A stretch of 64,000 bases of DNA from Comamonadaceae bacterium. Lineage in GTDB: Bacteria > Pseudomonadota > Gammaproteobacteria > Burkholderiales > Burkholderiaceae_C. The notes under the pieces were generated by a model. The model was not told the origin of the DNA. It searched no databases and saw only the letters and a list, made by a program, of their open reading frames with translations. The DNA is taken from NCBI GenBank assembly GCA_947373185.1, contig CANBWP010000003.1, forward strand, positions 1-64,000. Direction: 5' to 3'. Below, in pieces: positions 28,945 through 39,795 of this stretch. Made by a program: the position numbers and the translations under genes. The stretch's first letter is position 1; each line of letters starts with the position of its first letter.

Positions 28945-30516
28945 TTAGATTTGCTGGAATCTTTCGAATGCCTGCAGCAAGATGAGGGTGGACACAAAAC
29001 CAATCACCACATACACAATGGCCTGTAACAAACGATTGGTGCGTTGTTGTTCCGCCAACAGCGCGGTCATTTGGCTTCGGTCTTGTGCACTGAGGTTGGA
29101 TTGCTTCAAGTAGTCATGCATCAAACGTGGCAATTGCGGCAAGATTTTGGCGTATTGAGGGGCCTGTTCACGCAACTGCTGAAAGAACCTTTTAGGCCCC
29201 ACCTGATCAATCATCCATTGCTCCAAAAATGGCTTGGCTGTATTCCACAAATCGAGTTCGGGGTCCAACTGCCGGCCCAAGCCCTCAATGTTCAACAAAG
29301 TTTTTTGCAGCAGCACCAGCTGCGGCTGAATTTCCACATTGAAGCGACGCGATGTTTGGAACAACCGCATCAACACCATGCCCAACGAAATTTCTTTCAG
29401 GGGCCGGTCAAAATAGGGCTCGCACACGGAGCGAATGGCAGACTCCAATTCATCGACACGAGTGGTACTGGGCACCCAACCCGATTCAATGTGCAACTCT
29501 GCCACGCGTTTGTAATCGCGTCTAAAAAACGCCGTGAAGTTTTGCGCCAAATACTCTTTGTCAAATTCAGTGAGCGTGCCCACAATGCCGAAGTCCAGCG
29601 AGATGTAACGCCCTAAGGTCTCTGGCGCAATGCTCACCTGAATGTTGCCAGGGTGCATGTCTGCATGGAAAAATCCATCGCGAAAAACCTGCGTGAAGAA
29701 CAAAGTCACACCATCTTTGGCCAACTGCGGAATGTCCACACCTGCGGCACGCAAGGCCTCGACTTGGCTGATGGGCAAGCCCTTCATGCGCTCCATCACA
29801 ATGACTTCTGGATGGCAGTAATCCCAGTACATCTCAGGAATCAAAACCAAATTGAGGCTTTGCATGTTGCGGCGCAACTGGGCAGCGTTGGCAGCTTCTC
29901 GCACCAAGTCCAATTCATCGTGCAAATGCTTGTCAAACTCAGCCACCACTTCGCGAGGCTTCAAGCGCTTGCCATCTGCACTGAGCTTTTCGAGCCAGCC
30001 GGCCATCATGCGCATCAAGTTCAAGTCTTTTTCAATGGCGGGCAACATGTTGGGCCGCAGCACTTTGACCGCCACCTCCTGGATCACACCCTCTTTGTTT
30101 TTCAATAACGCAAAGTGAACCTGCGCAATGGAGGCACTGGCCACTGGCAGATGATCAAAGGATTCAAAAATGTCAGAGACAGGTCGACCAAATGCGCGCT
30201 CGATGGTGGCCACCGCAATGTCCGAACTGAACGGGGGCACGCGGTCTTGAAGTTTGGCCAATTCGACCGAGATGTCGTCGGGCAGCAAGTCTCTGCGCGT
30301 TGACATCACCTGACCGAACTTCACAAAAATGGGGCCCAGTTGCTCTAGCGCCAGGCGCAGACGTTCGCCGCGCGAGAGTTCATAGACACGGCCCGAGGTG
30401 AGGATTCGTGACAACAACCTCAAGGAAGGTTTTCTAAAATTGGACAACAGCAACTCATGGAGCCCAAACCGCCAGACGGTCCAAACGATGAAGGCACCGC
30501 GGTAAATTCGATTCAT
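28945..30516 (-). CDS. ubiB: UbiB kinase-like ubiquinone biosynthesis protein
   Basis: An atypical ADCK-family ATPase needed for ubiquinone synthesis. The 523-residue protein has the hallmark KFGQ at 66-69 ([19 protein letters not shown]), VAVKVLRP as the nucleotide-binding lysine, and [10 protein letters not shown] as the catalytic loop. Two C-terminal membrane helices (about 495-520) are typical of UbiB. Its ATG overlaps the ubiJ stop by 4 bp. Confidence 0.95.
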   Translation of the reverse strand: MNRIYRGAFIVWTVWRFGLHELLLSNFRKPSLRLLSRILTSGRVYELSRGERLRLALEQLGPIFVKFGQVMSTRRDLLPDDISVELAKLQDRVPPFSSDIAVATIERAFGRPVSDIFESFDHLPVASASIAQVHFALLKNKEGVIQEVAVKVLRPNMLPAIEKDLNLMRMMAGWLEKLSADGKRLKPREVVAEFDKHLHDELDLVREAANAAQLRRNMQSLNLVLIPEMYWDYCHPEVIVMERMKGLPISQVEALRAAGVDIPQLAKDGVTLFFTQVFRDGFFHADMHPGNIQVSIAPETLGRYISLDFGIVGTLTEFDKEYLAQNFTAFFRRDYKRVAELHIESGWVPSTTRVDELESAIRSVCEPYFDRPLKEISLGMVLMRLFQTSRRFNVEIQPQLVLLQKTLLNIEGLGRQLDPELDLWNTAKPFLEQWMIDQVGPKRFFQQLREQAPQYAKILPQLPRLMHDYLKQSNLSAQDRSQMTALLAEQQRTNRLLQAIVYVVIGFVSTLILLQAFERFQQI

Positions 30517-31058
30517 AGGTCCGCCTTGGAAAAATCGGCGCCTGGCGCTTTGCGTGCAAATTGCTGAATGGCTTTGAACACCTGCTTGCCCAAACCGACC
30601 AGGGTGTTGGCTGCGGCATCTCCCAACCCAAGCGACAAGTCTTCTTCAATGTCCCAACGCACATGGTCAATCAGCCAATTGACTTCGGCGGCCAGCTGCA
30701 CATCGCCTTCAATGTGAACGCCTGGTTTGTCACCTTTCAAAACGGCCGCCGCCATGGCCAAAGGTGAGTTGTCTGTCAGGGTCAGTTTGAGGTCAAATTT
30801 TTGATCTGCGACGCGCTCCAACAAACCTGCCGCGGTGGGAGAAAGTTGCACATGCTTGTCCTGCCACTGCAGTTGAATGCATCGACCCTTTTGACGCGCC
30901 AGCCTGCTTTGGGCTTGCGGCTCTTGGCCAATCACATGGTTCAAAAACAAAACCACTCGATTGAGGGTTTCGTCCATGATCCAAGCAGGGGGTTGTGAGT
31001 GCGCAGCGAATTGCTCGAAAGCCTCGCCGACCATAGAAAAAGGGGACTGTGTTGCCAT
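30513..31058 (-). CDS. ubiJ: UbiJ-like SCP2-domain accessory factor for ubiquinone synthesis
   Basis: A 181-residue protein with an SCP2-like lipid-binding fold ([16 protein letters not shown]...[19 protein letters not shown]) and a C-terminal helical part ending in [11 protein letters not shown]. UbiJ scaffolds the soluble Ubi complex with UbiK. I start at ATG 31058; an in-frame TTG three codons earlier is less likely. Translationally coupled to ubiB. Confidence 0.85.
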   Translation of the reverse strand: MATQSPFSMVGEAFEQFAAHSQPPAWIMDETLNRVVLFLNHVIGQEPQAQSRLARQKGRCIQLQWQDKHVQLSPTAAGLLERVADQKFDLKLTLTDNSPLAMAAAVLKGDKPGVHIEGDVQLAAEVNWLIDHVRWDIEEDLSLGLGDAAANTLVGLGKQVFKAIQQFARKAPGADFSKADL

Positions 31059-31120
31059 AGTCCCCAATTATTCCCGAAAGGCCAGCACCTGCCCGCCTTT
31101 GCGAGTCAATCGACTGAAAA

Positions 31121-32161
31121 TTATTGCAGGGCTTGCACGCCCGCCACCAGCCAGCCACTGTTGCCGTTCTTGGGCTTGGTCATGTTCCAGACCTCGCGGA
31201 AGGGGCTGGGTGCCGAAGCAGGGTCTTCACGAATGACGCCATTGAATTCAACGCTGGCCATGTACACCTCTGGCAACTCCTCGATGCCCAAGAGCTGCGC
31301 CTCCAACTTGACCACTTCGGTTTTGTTGGGCTGACCAGGGGAATTCGCTTCACGCTCGGCCAATTGGCTCTTGATTTCAGAGAGCATGCCATCCGTCATC
31401 ATGGCCCGAAGCGAGCCCATGTCAGCGCGGTCCCAGGCGTCTTGCAGCGTGATGAAGTTGCGTTTGGCTGCTTCCACAAAGTTCACACTGTCAAAGCCTT
31501 CTGGCACACCCCAGCTTTGCGAACCTTGAAGTGCCGAACTTGCGGGCGGTGTTGACCCCCCAATGGCAGAACCAATCATGGAGCCGCTGTTTTGTGCCGT
31601 TGGATTGGCTTCTGGGCTGGCATCAAAACGGGTGTCTGGGGCTTCCCAGGGGCGTGCCGAAGCATCGTTGCCCACTTTTTCGGGGTTGTATTGGCGCATC
31701 GTGGCTGGCGCATCAGGCGTTTGTCCAGCGCCTTGGTAGGCTAAACCACTTGGAGACGCTGCACCACTGCTTCTTGAACGCAAGAAATAGCCAATCACGG
31801 CAACGGCCACCATGGCCAGCACACCAAACATCAACATGTTGCCGAAGGCTTCGCCCATGCCCATGCTGTGGGCCAACCAAGCCAAGCCCAGACCGGCGGC
31901 CAAGCCGCCCAGCATGGCACCCCAAGGACGTTTTGCCGGGGCAGGTGCCGCCGTTGGTGCGGCTGGTTTTGCCGGCGCAGCGGCTTGACCGGGGACTGCA
32001 GCTGGTGCAACTGGTGCAGCCGGTTTGACCGCTTCACGCTGCGTCACGTTGCCAGATTGTTGACCCATGGATTTTCCACCACCCAAGCGACGCGCAGCCT
32101 CGGCGTTGAGGGTGCCAAATGCCAGAACCAAAGCCAAAATCAAACTGAGAAATTTGTTCAC
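31121..32161 (-). CDS. Tim44-like domain membrane protein
   Basis: A 346-residue protein. A signal peptide (MNKFLSLILALVLAFGTLNA) is followed by a Pro/Ala-rich linker and one or two membrane segments (about 85-130). The C-terminal Tim44-like lipid-binding domain (about 225-345, NFVEAAKRNFITLQDAWDRA) comes last. Bacterial Tim44-like proteins are membrane-associated with unclear roles. It is the conserved neighbour of ubiE in related genomes, as here. Confidence 0.82.
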   Translation of the reverse strand: MNKFLSLILALVLAFGTLNAEAARRLGGGKSMGQQSGNVTQREAVKPAAPVAPAAVPGQAAAPAKPAAPTAAPAPAKRPWGAMLGGLAAGLGLAWLAHSMGMGEAFGNMLMFGVLAMVAVAVIGYFLRSRSSGAASPSGLAYQGAGQTPDAPATMRQYNPEKVGNDASARPWEAPDTRFDASPEANPTAQNSGSMIGSAIGGSTPPASSALQGSQSWGVPEGFDSVNFVEAAKRNFITLQDAWDRADMGSLRAMMTDGMLSEIKSQLAEREANSPGQPNKTEVVKLEAQLLGIEELPEVYMASVEFNGVIREDPASAPSPFREVWNMTKPKNGNSGWLVAGVQALQ

Positions 32162-32191
32162 TGTGTCTCCGAGAACTTCATAAAAAACCGA

Positions 32192-32923
32192 TCAACATTT
32201 AATGCCGACGTGCAAGGCTACCACCCCTGCACTGAGGTTGTGAAAATCGACGTGGCCAAATCCGGCATTTTTCATAAGGGCTTTCAAGGCTTCTTGGGTG
32301 GGATGCATGCGGATGGATTCGGCCAAATAGCGATAACTGGCATCGTCACCAGCCACCCACTTGCCCAATTTGGGCAACACATTGAACGAGTACCAGTCGT
32401 ATGCTTTTTCCAAGGGCTTGGCCACCTTGGAAAATTCCAAAACCAGCAATTTGCCACCTGGCTTCAAAACCCGGCACATCTCTTTCAATGCCACCTCTTT
32501 GTGCGTCATGTTGCGCAAGCCAAAAGCCACGCTGACCACGTTGAAGTGATTGTCTGGAAACGGCAACTTCTCGGCATCACAAACCATGGTGGGCAAGATC
32601 ACCCCTTTGTTGACCAAACGGTCGCGCCCTGTTCTGAGCATGGCTTCGTTGATGTCGGTATGAACCACACGACCACTCAAGCCCACTTTGCGTGAAAAAG
32701 CCAAAGACAAATCGCCAGTGCCGCCGGCGATGTCCAGCACTTGGTCGCCTTCTTTGAGATGGGCCACCTGCACGGTGTAGGCCTTCCAAACCCGGTGCAA
32801 ACCGGCCGACATCAAATCATTCATGACGTCGTACTTGGAAGCCACGGAGTCAAAAACACCCCTCACATGCTTGGCTTTTTCTTGCTCGTCGACGGTCTTG
32901 AAGCCAAAGTGGGTAGAGCTCAT
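32192..32923 (-). CDS. ubiE: Ubiquinone/menaquinone C-methyltransferase
   Basis: Methylates the quinone ring (2-polyprenyl-6-methoxybenzoquinol) with SAM. The 243-residue protein begins [20 protein letters not shown] and has SAM motif [15 protein letters not shown] (about 66-80) and [13 protein letters not shown]. The open frame continues 107 codons upstream, overlapping the DUF971 gene, but ATG 32923 gives the family length. It forms a quinone cluster with ubiJ and ubiB. Confidence 0.96.
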   Translation of the reverse strand: MSSTHFGFKTVDEQEKAKHVRGVFDSVASKYDVMNDLMSAGLHRVWKAYTVQVAHLKEGDQVLDIAGGTGDLSLAFSRKVGLSGRVVHTDINEAMLRTGRDRLVNKGVILPTMVCDAEKLPFPDNHFNVVSVAFGLRNMTHKEVALKEMCRVLKPGGKLLVLEFSKVAKPLEKAYDWYSFNVLPKLGKWVAGDDASYRYLAESIRMHPTQEALKALMKNAGFGHVDFHNLSAGVVALHVGIKC

Positions 32924-32936
32924 GGTTTGAAATTCC

Positions 32937-33365
32937 TCAGTGTGAATGACCGCAAGCGCCGCCTGCAGCGGCTGCTTTGGGGTTGGGCATGGGATCGTCG
33001 CGATGCACACCTGCAGCTTGCAGACGCTCTTGGTATTGCGCCCAGAGGCTGTCTTGCGCTGTGCCCAAGTGGTACAAATAATCCCAAGAAAAAATACCGC
33101 TGTCGTGACCGTCCGAGAAAGTCGGTTGTACCGCGTAATTGCCCACCTGCGCCAATTCAATGACATCGACCTCCCGCTTGCCTGTTTGCAAAACTTCTTG
33201 GCCCGGGCCATGACCTTGCACTTCCGCAGAGGGTGAGTAAACACGCATCAGCTCGAAAGGAATCCGGAAAGTTTGACCATCCGAAAAACTGATCTCCAAG
33301 GCGCGACTCTGACCATGTAGGGTCAAGGCTTCTGGCGTCGGAGCGCCTGCTGTCAATCCGGCCAT
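32937..33365 (-). CDS. DUF971 protein (gamma-butyrobetaine-hydroxylase-like N-terminal domain)
   Basis: A 142-residue soluble protein. The domain [29 protein letters not shown] through [21 protein letters not shown] is typical of DUF971. A short Gly/Ala tail ends in CGHSH. DUF971 proteins are often linked to Fe-S biology, and this one directly follows a multi-cluster Fe-S oxidoreductase gene. That link is inference. Start ATG 33365. Confidence 0.83.
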   Translation of the reverse strand: MAGLTAGAPTPEALTLHGQSRALEISFSDGQTFRIPFELMRVYSPSAEVQGHGPGQEVLQTGKREVDVIELAQVGNYAVQPTFSDGHDSGIFSWDYLYHLGTAQDSLWAQYQERLQAAGVHRDDPMPNPKAAAAGGACGHSH

Positions 33366-33390
33366 AAGGCGTTCTTTCGTGATGCTGTCG

Positions 33391-36300
33391 TTAAACCAAG
33401 ACGCGTTCAATGCCACCGGCATTGGCCGCAGCCACATACTCGGGCATCCATTGCTCGCCCAAAATGTGTTTGGCCATTTCAACCACGATGTAGTCAGCCT
33501 CTAACAAACCGTTTTGCAAATCATCGCCATAGCGTGACAAGCCTTGCAAACAGCTTGGGCAACTGGTCAACACCTTGATGTTGTCTTTGGCACCGACCAT
33601 GCCGGTCGCGCGCATTTGAGTTTCGCTCTTGCGAATTTCTTCTTCCTTACGGAATCGCACTTGCGTGGCAATGTCGGGGCGCGTGACGCCCAGCGTGCCC
33701 GACTCACCGCAGCAACGGTCAGATTTGAGCACTTGCGGGCCCAACAATGACTTGACCGTCTTCATGGGGTCTTGCAACTTCATGGGGCTGTGGCAAGGAT
33801 CGTGGTACAGGTAGGCACCGTTGTTGTTCAGCGTCATGCCCTTTTCAAGCAGGTACTCGTGAATGTCCACGATGCGGCAGCCAGGAAAAATTTTGTCAAA
33901 CTCATAGCCCTGCAATTGGTCGTAGCAGGTGCCGCAGCTGACCACCACCGTTTTGATGTCGAGGTAGTTCAGGGTGTTGGCCACACGGTGGAACAACACG
34001 CGGTTGTCGGTGATGATTTTTTCGGCCTTGTCAAACTGACCACTGCCTTTTTGTGGGTAACCGCAGCACAAGTAACCTGGCGGCAAAACGGTTTGCACGC
34101 CGGTGTGCCACAACATGGCCTGCGTGGCCAAGCCCACCTGGCTGAACAAGCGTTCTGAGCCGCAACCGGGGAAGTAAAACACCGCCTCCGTCTCGGGCGT
34201 GGTGGCCTTGGGGTTGCGAATGATCGGCACGTAATCTCGATCTTCAATGTCGAGCAAAGCGCGCGCCGTTTTCTTGGGCAAGCCGCCTGGCATCTTCTTG
34301 TTGATGAAGTGAATCACTTGCTCTTTGATGGGCGCCGTGCCAATGCTGGCCGGTGGCGCCTTGGTTTGCTTGCGCGCAAATGTTTTGAGCAAGTCGTGCG
34401 CAAAGCGCTGAACCTTCATGCCCACACCCACCATGCCGGCGCGTGCCAGCTTGATGGTTTCGGGGTTGGTGGCGTTCAGCATGAACATGGCCGCGGCATT
34501 GCCGGGACGGAATGTTTTTTGACCCATTTTGCGCAACAAGTTGCGCATGTTCATGGACACATCGCCAAAGTCAATTTTGACCGGGCAAGGTGTGAGGCAC
34601 TTGTGGCACACCGTGCAGTGGTCTGCCACGTCTTCAAATTCTTGCCAGTGTTTGATCGACACACCGCGGCGGGTTTGCTCTTCGTACAAGAAAGCTTCCA
34701 CCAACAGGGATGTGGCCAAGATTTTGTTACGCGGGCTGTACAGCAAATTGGCGCGTGGCACGTGCGTAGCACACACCGGTTTGCACTTGCCGCAGCGCAA
34801 ACAATCTTTGACGCTGCTGGCAATGGCGCCAATGTCCGACTGTTGCATGATGAGGGACTCGTGGCCCATCAAACCAAAACTGGGCGTGTAGGCATTGGTC
34901 AAGTCGGCTTGGATTTCCATGCCTTCAGGACCCGCCACATGGCGCATGAGTTTGCCTTTGTTGAAACGGCCTTCGGGATCGATGCGCTGCTTGTAATCGG
35001 CAAAGGGCTTGAGTTCAGCGTCGCTCAAAAACTCCAGCTTGGTGATGCCAATGCCGTGCTCACCCGAAATCACACCGTCCAAGCTGCGCGCCAAGACCAT
35101 GATGCGCGACACCGCTTCGTGCGCGGTTTGCAACATGTCGTAGTCGTCCGAGTTGACAGGAATGTTGGTGTGCACATTGCCGTCACCGGCGTGCATGTGC
35201 AAAGCAACCCACACACGGCCTTTCAGCACGCGTTTGTGGATGGCCACACACTCGTCAAAAATAGGTTGGAACGCAGCGCCCGAGAAAATGGTTTGGAAAG
35301 GCGCTTTGATTTGCGTTTTCCAGCTGGCGCGCAAGGTGTGGTCTTGCAACTGGGGGAACAAGGCGTCGACGCCTTGCAACCAGCCTTGCCACAAATCACG
35401 CACATCGCGCACCACGGCCAAAGCCTGCGCCACACGGTCTTCAAGCAGCTCGGCGGATGCAATTTCGTTGGTGTCATCGTCTTTGCCCAAAGGCAAGTTG
35501 CCTTTGCTTAAAAACAGCTCTAACTCGTTGCACAACTTGATCTTGTTGCGCATTGACAATTCAATGTTGATGCGCTCAATGCCATCGGTGTACTCGGCCA
35601 TGCGGGGCAAAGGAATCACCACGTCTTCGTTGACTTTGAAGGCATTGGTGTGGCGGCTGATGGCCGCCGTTTTCTTGCGATCTTGCCAAAACTTTTTGCG
35701 CGCTTCTGGGCTGATGGCGATGAAGCCTTCCCCACTGCGCGAGTTGGCAATGCGCACTACCTCAGACGTGACCTTGGCCACATCGTCGGCGTTGTCGCCT
35801 GCGATGTCGGCCAACAACACCATCTTGGGAAAGCCGCCACGTTTGGACTTGGTGGTGTAACCCACGGCGCGCAAATAGCGATCGTCCAAATGCTCTAGGC
35901 CTGCCAACAAAACGCCCGAGCGCTTTTGTTCGGCAAACATGAAATCTTTGATTTCCACGATGCTGGGCACGGCATCTTTGGCATTGCCAAAAAATTCCAT
36001 GCACACGGTGCGTGTGTGATCGGGCATGCGGTGCAAAACCCAGCGCGCGCTGGTGATCAGGCCATCACAGCCTTCTTTTTGCACGCCCGGCAGACCCGCC
36101 AAAAACTTGTCGGTGACGTCTTTGCCCAAGCCTTCTTTGCGGAACACGGTGCCTGGAATGTCCAAGCGTTCTTCACGAACCAGCGTGGTGCCATTGGCTT
36201 CGAAATATTTCAATTCAAAGCTGGCCACTTCCACATCATGGATCTTGCCCAGGTTGTGTCCCAAACGCGTGACTTCGAGCCACTGGGCATCGGGCGTGAC

Positions 36301-37263
36301 CATGCGCCAGCTGGCCAAGTTGTCGAGCGCCGTACCCCACAACACCGCCTTTTTACCGCCCGCATTCATGGCGATGTTGCCACCAATGCAACTGGCTTCG
36401 GCAGACGTGGGATCGACCGCAAACACCCAACCGGCATGTTCTGCGGCATCGGTCACGCGCTGTGTGACCACGCCCACCTCCGTCCACAAAGTCGGAACTT
36501 CTTTGTCCAAGCCCGGCAACTTGACCATCTCAATGCCTGACATGGCTTCGAGTTTTTCGGTGTTGATGACCGCACTGTTCCAGGTGAGGGGCACAGCGCC
36601 ACCGGTGTAGCCCGTACCGCCTCCACGCGGGATGATGGTCAAGCCCAGTGTGAAGCAGCCTTTGACCAAATTGGCCATTTCGGCTTCTGTGTCGGGGGTT
36701 AAAACGACAAAGGGGTATTCAACACGCCAGTCGGTGGCGTCGGTCACATGGCTGACGCGAGACAGTGCATCAAACTTGATGTTGTCTTTGGCGGTCAATT
36801 TGCCCAAGGCCTTTTGCGACTTGCGGCGCAAAGCAGCCATGGCCGAAAAGGTTTGATCAAAACTGGTGACGGCTTGGGCGGCCAACACCAACAACTCAGC
36901 CACCAGACCATCGCGCAGCGCATCAGCATCGGGGGTGCGGCGCTTCTCCACTTCGGACAAGCGGTGGTGCAAGGCTTCCACCAACAACTTGCGACGGTCA
37001 GGGTTGTCCAGCAAATCGTCTTGCAAATAAGGATTGCGCTGAACCACCCAAATATCACCCAATACTTCATACAGCATGCGCGCAGAGCGGCCTGTACGGC
37101 GTTCGTCGCGCAATTGGTTCAACAAATCCCAAGCCCGCGAGCCCAGCAATCGAATCACAATTTCCCGATCCGAGAAGCTTGTGTAGTTGTAGGGAATTTC
37201 GCGCAAGCGGGGCGATGAATCGCCGGCTTGAAGAAGGTGTTGGAGTGTGGTGGGAGCGTTCAT
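33391..37263 (-). CDS. Giant FAD-linked oxidoreductase with Fe-S and CCG domains (DUF3683)
   Basis: A 1290-residue protein that oxidises a D-2-hydroxy acid or similar and passes electrons through Fe-S clusters. In order: N-terminal DUF3683 region (about 15-130), PCMH-type FAD domain ([14 protein letters not shown] near 235), FAD-oxidase C-terminal domain ([27 protein letters not shown]), two 4Fe-4S motifs ([23 protein letters not shown]), and a CCG domain pair ([35 protein letters not shown]). It joins in one chain what GlcDEF spreads over three. Substrate unknown; D-lactate and D-2-hydroxyglutarate are candidates. Confidence 0.88.
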   Translation of the reverse strand: MNAPTTLQHLLQAGDSSPRLREIPYNYTSFSDREIVIRLLGSRAWDLLNQLRDERRTGRSARMLYEVLGDIWVVQRNPYLQDDLLDNPDRRKLLVEALHHRLSEVEKRRTPDADALRDGLVAELLVLAAQAVTSFDQTFSAMAALRRKSQKALGKLTAKDNIKFDALSRVSHVTDATDWRVEYPFVVLTPDTEAEMANLVKGCFTLGLTIIPRGGGTGYTGGAVPLTWNSAVINTEKLEAMSGIEMVKLPGLDKEVPTLWTEVGVVTQRVTDAAEHAGWVFAVDPTSAEASCIGGNIAMNAGGKKAVLWGTALDNLASWRMVTPDAQWLEVTRLGHNLGKIHDVEVASFELKYFEANGTTLVREERLDIPGTVFRKEGLGKDVTDKFLAGLPGVQKEGCDGLITSARWVLHRMPDHTRTVCMEFFGNAKDAVPSIVEIKDFMFAEQKRSGVLLAGLEHLDDRYLRAVGYTTKSKRGGFPKMVLLADIAGDNADDVAKVTSEVVRIANSRSGEGFIAISPEARKKFWQDRKKTAAISRHTNAFKVNEDVVIPLPRMAEYTDGIERINIELSMRNKIKLCNELELFLSKGNLPLGKDDDTNEIASAELLEDRVAQALAVVRDVRDLWQGWLQGVDALFPQLQDHTLRASWKTQIKAPFQTIFSGAAFQPIFDECVAIHKRVLKGRVWVALHMHAGDGNVHTNIPVNSDDYDMLQTAHEAVSRIMVLARSLDGVISGEHGIGITKLEFLSDAELKPFADYKQRIDPEGRFNKGKLMRHVAGPEGMEIQADLTNAYTPSFGLMGHESLIMQQSDIGAIASSVKDCLRCGKCKPVCATHVPRANLLYSPRNKILATSLLVEAFLYEEQTRRGVSIKHWQEFEDVADHCTVCHKCLTPCPVKIDFGDVSMNMRNLLRKMGQKTFRPGNAAAMFMLNATNPETIKLARAGMVGVGMKVQRFAHDLLKTFARKQTKAPPASIGTAPIKEQVIHFINKKMPGGLPKKTARALLDIEDRDYVPIIRNPKATTPETEAVFYFPGCGSERLFSQVGLATQAMLWHTGVQTVLPPGYLCCGYPQKGSGQFDKAEKIITDNRVLFHRVANTLNYLDIKTVVVSCGTCYDQLQGYEFDKIFPGCRIVDIHEYLLEKGMTLNNNGAYLYHDPCHSPMKLQDPMKTVKSLLGPQVLKSDRCCGESGTLGVTRPDIATQVRFRKEEEIRKSETQMRATGMVGAKDNIKVLTSCPSCLQGLSRYGDDLQNGLLEADYIVVEMAKHILGEQWMPEYVAAANAGGIERVLV

Positions 37264-37359
37264 GAGATTTGGTCAGATTTTACTGCAGGGGGTCAATCAC
37301 GCGCCTTGGGTGGGGTCACACGAAAAGGAACAAGAGCGACCAAAAGAGAACTTATCGAT

Positions 37360-37365
37360 TATAAA
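37360..37365 (+). promoter_or_regulatory. Predicted -10 box for ugpQ
   Basis: TATAAA inside TATAAAAT, about 32 nt upstream of the proposed GTG start at 37397. No good -35 is evident. Its position supports the downstream start over ATGs that would overlap the divergent oxidoreductase gene. Confidence 0.4.
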
Positions 37366-37396
37366 ATTGCTTCAAAGCTGGAACAGAAAGCCAATT

Positions 37397-38149
37397 GTGA
37401 GTCACCGCCCCCTGCCGCACTGGCCTTATCCATTTTGGATTGCGCACCGTGGCGCAGGCACCTTGGCCCCTGAAAACACCCTGGCCGCCTTTCAAGTGGG
37501 CTTGGATTTGGGCTATCGCATGTTTGAATGCGATGCCAAACTCAGCGCAGACGGTGTGGCCTTTTTGCTCCATGACAGCACGCTAGACCGCACCAGCAAT
37601 GGCACAGGCTCTGGCGGCGCACACACTTGGGCACAGTTGTCCCAGCTCGATGCCGGCAGTTGGCACCAGCAAGCCTTCAAAGGCGAGGGAATTCCCAGTT
37701 TGGCGCAAATCGGACAATTTTGTCTTCAACACAGCGCTTTTTTAAACATCGAAATCAAGCCCTCGCCCGGCTCTGAGCATCAAACCGGGGTTCAAGTCGG
37801 CCTAGAAGCTGCAGACATTGGGGCACAAGCGGCCACACTGCCTTTGCTGACATCCTTTCAAAGCGAGGCCTTGCTGGGCGCAAAGTACGCTGCACCGCAT
37901 TTGCCCAGAGGCTTGTTGTTCAAGCAATGGTCGGTCGACATCTTAGAAACAGCCCTGGCCTTGCAATGTGTGGCTGTGGTGGGCCATCACCCCATGTGGA
38001 CCGCCGAGCGTGTCAGCCAATGTCATGCCGCAGGCCTGCGTTGCCTCGCCTACACCGTGAACGACCCCCAAGATGTGCAGCATTTGCGGGCCATGCGGAT
38101 TGACGGCATCGTGACAGACCGTGTCGATTTGTTCAACCCCGACGCCTGA
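37397..38149 (+). CDS. ugpQ: Glycerophosphodiester phosphodiesterase
   Basis: Hydrolyses glycerophosphodiesters to glycerol-3-phosphate and an alcohol. The 250-residue form has the GDPD signature IAHRGAGTLAPENTLAAF (H17, R18, E25, N26) and the second catalytic region NIEIKPSPG. No signal peptide, so cytoplasmic like UgpQ. I choose the GTG at 37397; the frame reaches an ATG at 37247 but that segment is unconserved and overlaps the divergent gene. The 3' end overlaps the convergent small membrane-protein gene by 17 bp. Confidence 0.9.
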   Translation: MSHRPLPHWPYPFWIAHRGAGTLAPENTLAAFQVGLDLGYRMFECDAKLSADGVAFLLHDSTLDRTSNGTGSGGAHTWAQLSQLDAGSWHQQAFKGEGIPSLAQIGQFCLQHSAFLNIEIKPSPGSEHQTGVQVGLEAADIGAQAATLPLLTSFQSEALLGAKYAAPHLPRGLLFKQWSVDILETALALQCVAVVGHHPMWTAERVSQCHAAGLRCLAYTVNDPQDVQHLRAMRIDGIVTDRVDLFNPDA

Positions 38150-38414
38150 ACTGCAGCTGCAAGGCCCACTCCACCGTGGCACAGACCAAGACCAGCGCGC
38201 CATACGTGCTCATTTTGCCGTCGTTGGCCGTGATCACCAAACCCGCCACCAACACCGCCACCCCCGCCAAGGCATTGAGCAGCCAACGCCAAAGCCAAGG
38301 GACTTGCTTGTGTCGTCGAAACTGAAATCCGCCCCAGAGCGTGATGCCCAAGGACACCACGAGGGCAGGCAAGACAAAGTTCATCAAATGCCAGAAGACG
38401 TCATCCCAACTCAT
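38133..38414 (-). CDS. Small hypothetical inner-membrane protein
   Basis: A 93-residue protein with three hydrophobic stretches (about 8-27, 42-62 and 70-85) and basic loops (FRRHKQVP, QFRRRG). I do not recognise the family. Its start at 38414 lies 40 bp from hemA on the opposite strand and its end overlaps ugpQ. The even membrane-protein pattern suggests a real gene rather than a chance frame. Confidence 0.65.
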   Translation of the reverse strand: MSWDDVFWHLMNFVLPALVVSLGITLWGGFQFRRHKQVPWLWRWLLNALAGVAVLVAGLVITANDGKMSTYGALVLVCATVEWALQLQFRRRG

Positions 38415-38442
38415 TTAAATCCTTACCCGTTGGTACAGGTTT

Positions 38443-38448
38443 TATAAT
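38443..38448 (+). promoter_or_regulatory. Perfect -10 box directly before hemA (possible leaderless start)
   Basis: TATAAT ends 6 bp before the hemA ATG at 38455, so transcription would begin at or next to the start codon. No consensus -35 stands at 17 bp. No Shine-Dalgarno is seen between. Confidence 0.5.
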
Positions 38449-38454
38449 TCGACC

Positions 38455-39726
38455 ATGGCAGTTTGGGCATTGGGGTTAAACCACACAACAGCCCCGCTCG
38501 ATTTGCGCGGGCGGTTTGCGTTTGCCGTGGACCAATTGCCACCCACTTTGCAACATTTGCGCGGTAACTTGGCTGCACATACGCAACGCGAACCCGAAGC
38601 CGCCATTCTCTCCACTTGCAACCGCACAGAAATTTATTGTGCCGCAGATCAGCTCGCCATTGAAGACACTTTAACGTGGTTGGCCCAAACGGGGGGCGTT
38701 TCTGTTCAAGAACTTCGCGATCACACTTATTTGCTTGAAGAAGGCCATGTGGCCCGACACGCGTTTCGCGTGGCCAGCGGTCTCGACTCCATGGTTTTGG
38801 GCGAAGCCCAAATTTTGGGCCAATTGAAGGACGCCGTGCGCGCCGCAGAAGAAGCCGGCGCACTGGGCAGCACCCTGAACCAACTGTTTCAGCGCAGCTT
38901 TGCGGTGGCCAAAGAAGTTCGCACCACCACCGAAATTGGCGCGCACTCCATCAGCATGTCTGCGGCCGCAGTGCGATTGGCGGGCCAATTGTTTGAGGAC
39001 CTGTCCAAAATCAAGGTGCTGTTTGTCGGCGCTGGTGAAATGATCGAACTGGTGGTCACTCACTTTGCGGCCAAAAATCCTCGCAGCATGGCAATTGCCA
39101 ACCGCAGCATGGACCGCGGCGAAAAATTGGCGGCTCAGTTTGGCGCCGAAGTCATGCGTTTGTCGGAGTTGCCAGACCGTTTGCACGAGTTTGATGCGGT
39201 CATCAGTTGCACCGCCAGCACCCTGCCCCTGATTGGATTGGGCGCCGTTGAACGTGCACTCAAAAAACGCCGCAACCGGCCGATGTTCATGGTGGACTTG
39301 GCTGTGCCGCGTGACATCGAGCCCGAAGTCAAATCTTTGGAAGACGTTTACTTGTACACCGTGGACGATTTGGCCAGTGTGATTCAAACTGGCCAAGCCC
39401 ACCGTCAAGCCGCGGTGGCAGAAGCCGAAGTGATCATCGATGCGGGCGTGCAAAGCTTCATGCATTGGATGGTGCAACGAGGCAGTGTGCCCCTCATTCA
39501 ACAGCTCAATGCCCAAGCCGATCAGTGGCGCGAAGCCGAGATGGTGCGTGCGCGCAAACTCTTGGCCAAAGGGGAAGACCCCGAAAAAGTCTTGGACCTT
39601 TTTTCACGTGGCCTCACCCAAAAAATGCTGCATGGTGCCATGGCTGAGTTGCGCGAGGCCGACGCCGAACACATGGCCAACGCCGTCCACGCGGTTCAAC
39701 GTATCTTTCTGCGCAAAGAGCGCTAG
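38455..39726 (+). CDS. hemA: Glutamyl-tRNA reductase
   Basis: Reduces glutamyl-tRNA to glutamate-1-semialdehyde, the first committed step of C5 haem synthesis. The 423-residue protein has ALGLNHTTAP at the start, the active-site cysteine C55 (STCNRTEIY), RVASGLDSMVLGEAQILGQ and the NADPH-binding VGAGEM. The start is fixed by the conserved N-terminus, which begins only a few bases after a TATAAT box. Followed by prfA, as is usual in proteobacteria. Confidence 0.96.
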   Translation: MAVWALGLNHTTAPLDLRGRFAFAVDQLPPTLQHLRGNLAAHTQREPEAAILSTCNRTEIYCAADQLAIEDTLTWLAQTGGVSVQELRDHTYLLEEGHVARHAFRVASGLDSMVLGEAQILGQLKDAVRAAEEAGALGSTLNQLFQRSFAVAKEVRTTTEIGAHSISMSAAAVRLAGQLFEDLSKIKVLFVGAGEMIELVVTHFAAKNPRSMAIANRSMDRGEKLAAQFGAEVMRLSELPDRLHEFDAVISCTASTLPLIGLGAVERALKKRRNRPMFMVDLAVPRDIEPEVKSLEDVYLYTVDDLASVIQTGQAHRQAAVAEAEVIIDAGVQSFMHWMVQRGSVPLIQQLNAQADQWREAEMVRARKLLAKGEDPEKVLDLFSRGLTQKMLHGAMAELREADAEHMANAVHAVQRIFLRKER

Positions 39727-39795
39727 CGACGGATCCTGCTCGTTCGCGCTGCATGGAGGCTGCCTCCCTGCCCTGTCCCTTGATCTTTCTTTGCC

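Noticed and set aside
27680-28948. A 422-codon open frame on the + strand
   Set aside because: It is fully antisense to the symporter gene. The product is an His/Gln/Gly-rich sequence typical of the reverse strand of a biased coding region.
33366-33482. Longer N-terminus for the DUF971 protein
   Set aside because: The extra 39 codons overlap the end of the oxidoreductase gene in another frame, and the domain needs only the part from 33365.
34309-35511. A 400-codon open frame on the + strand
   Set aside because: It is antisense to the giant oxidoreductase gene and has no recognisable domain; codon bias of the real gene keeps it open.
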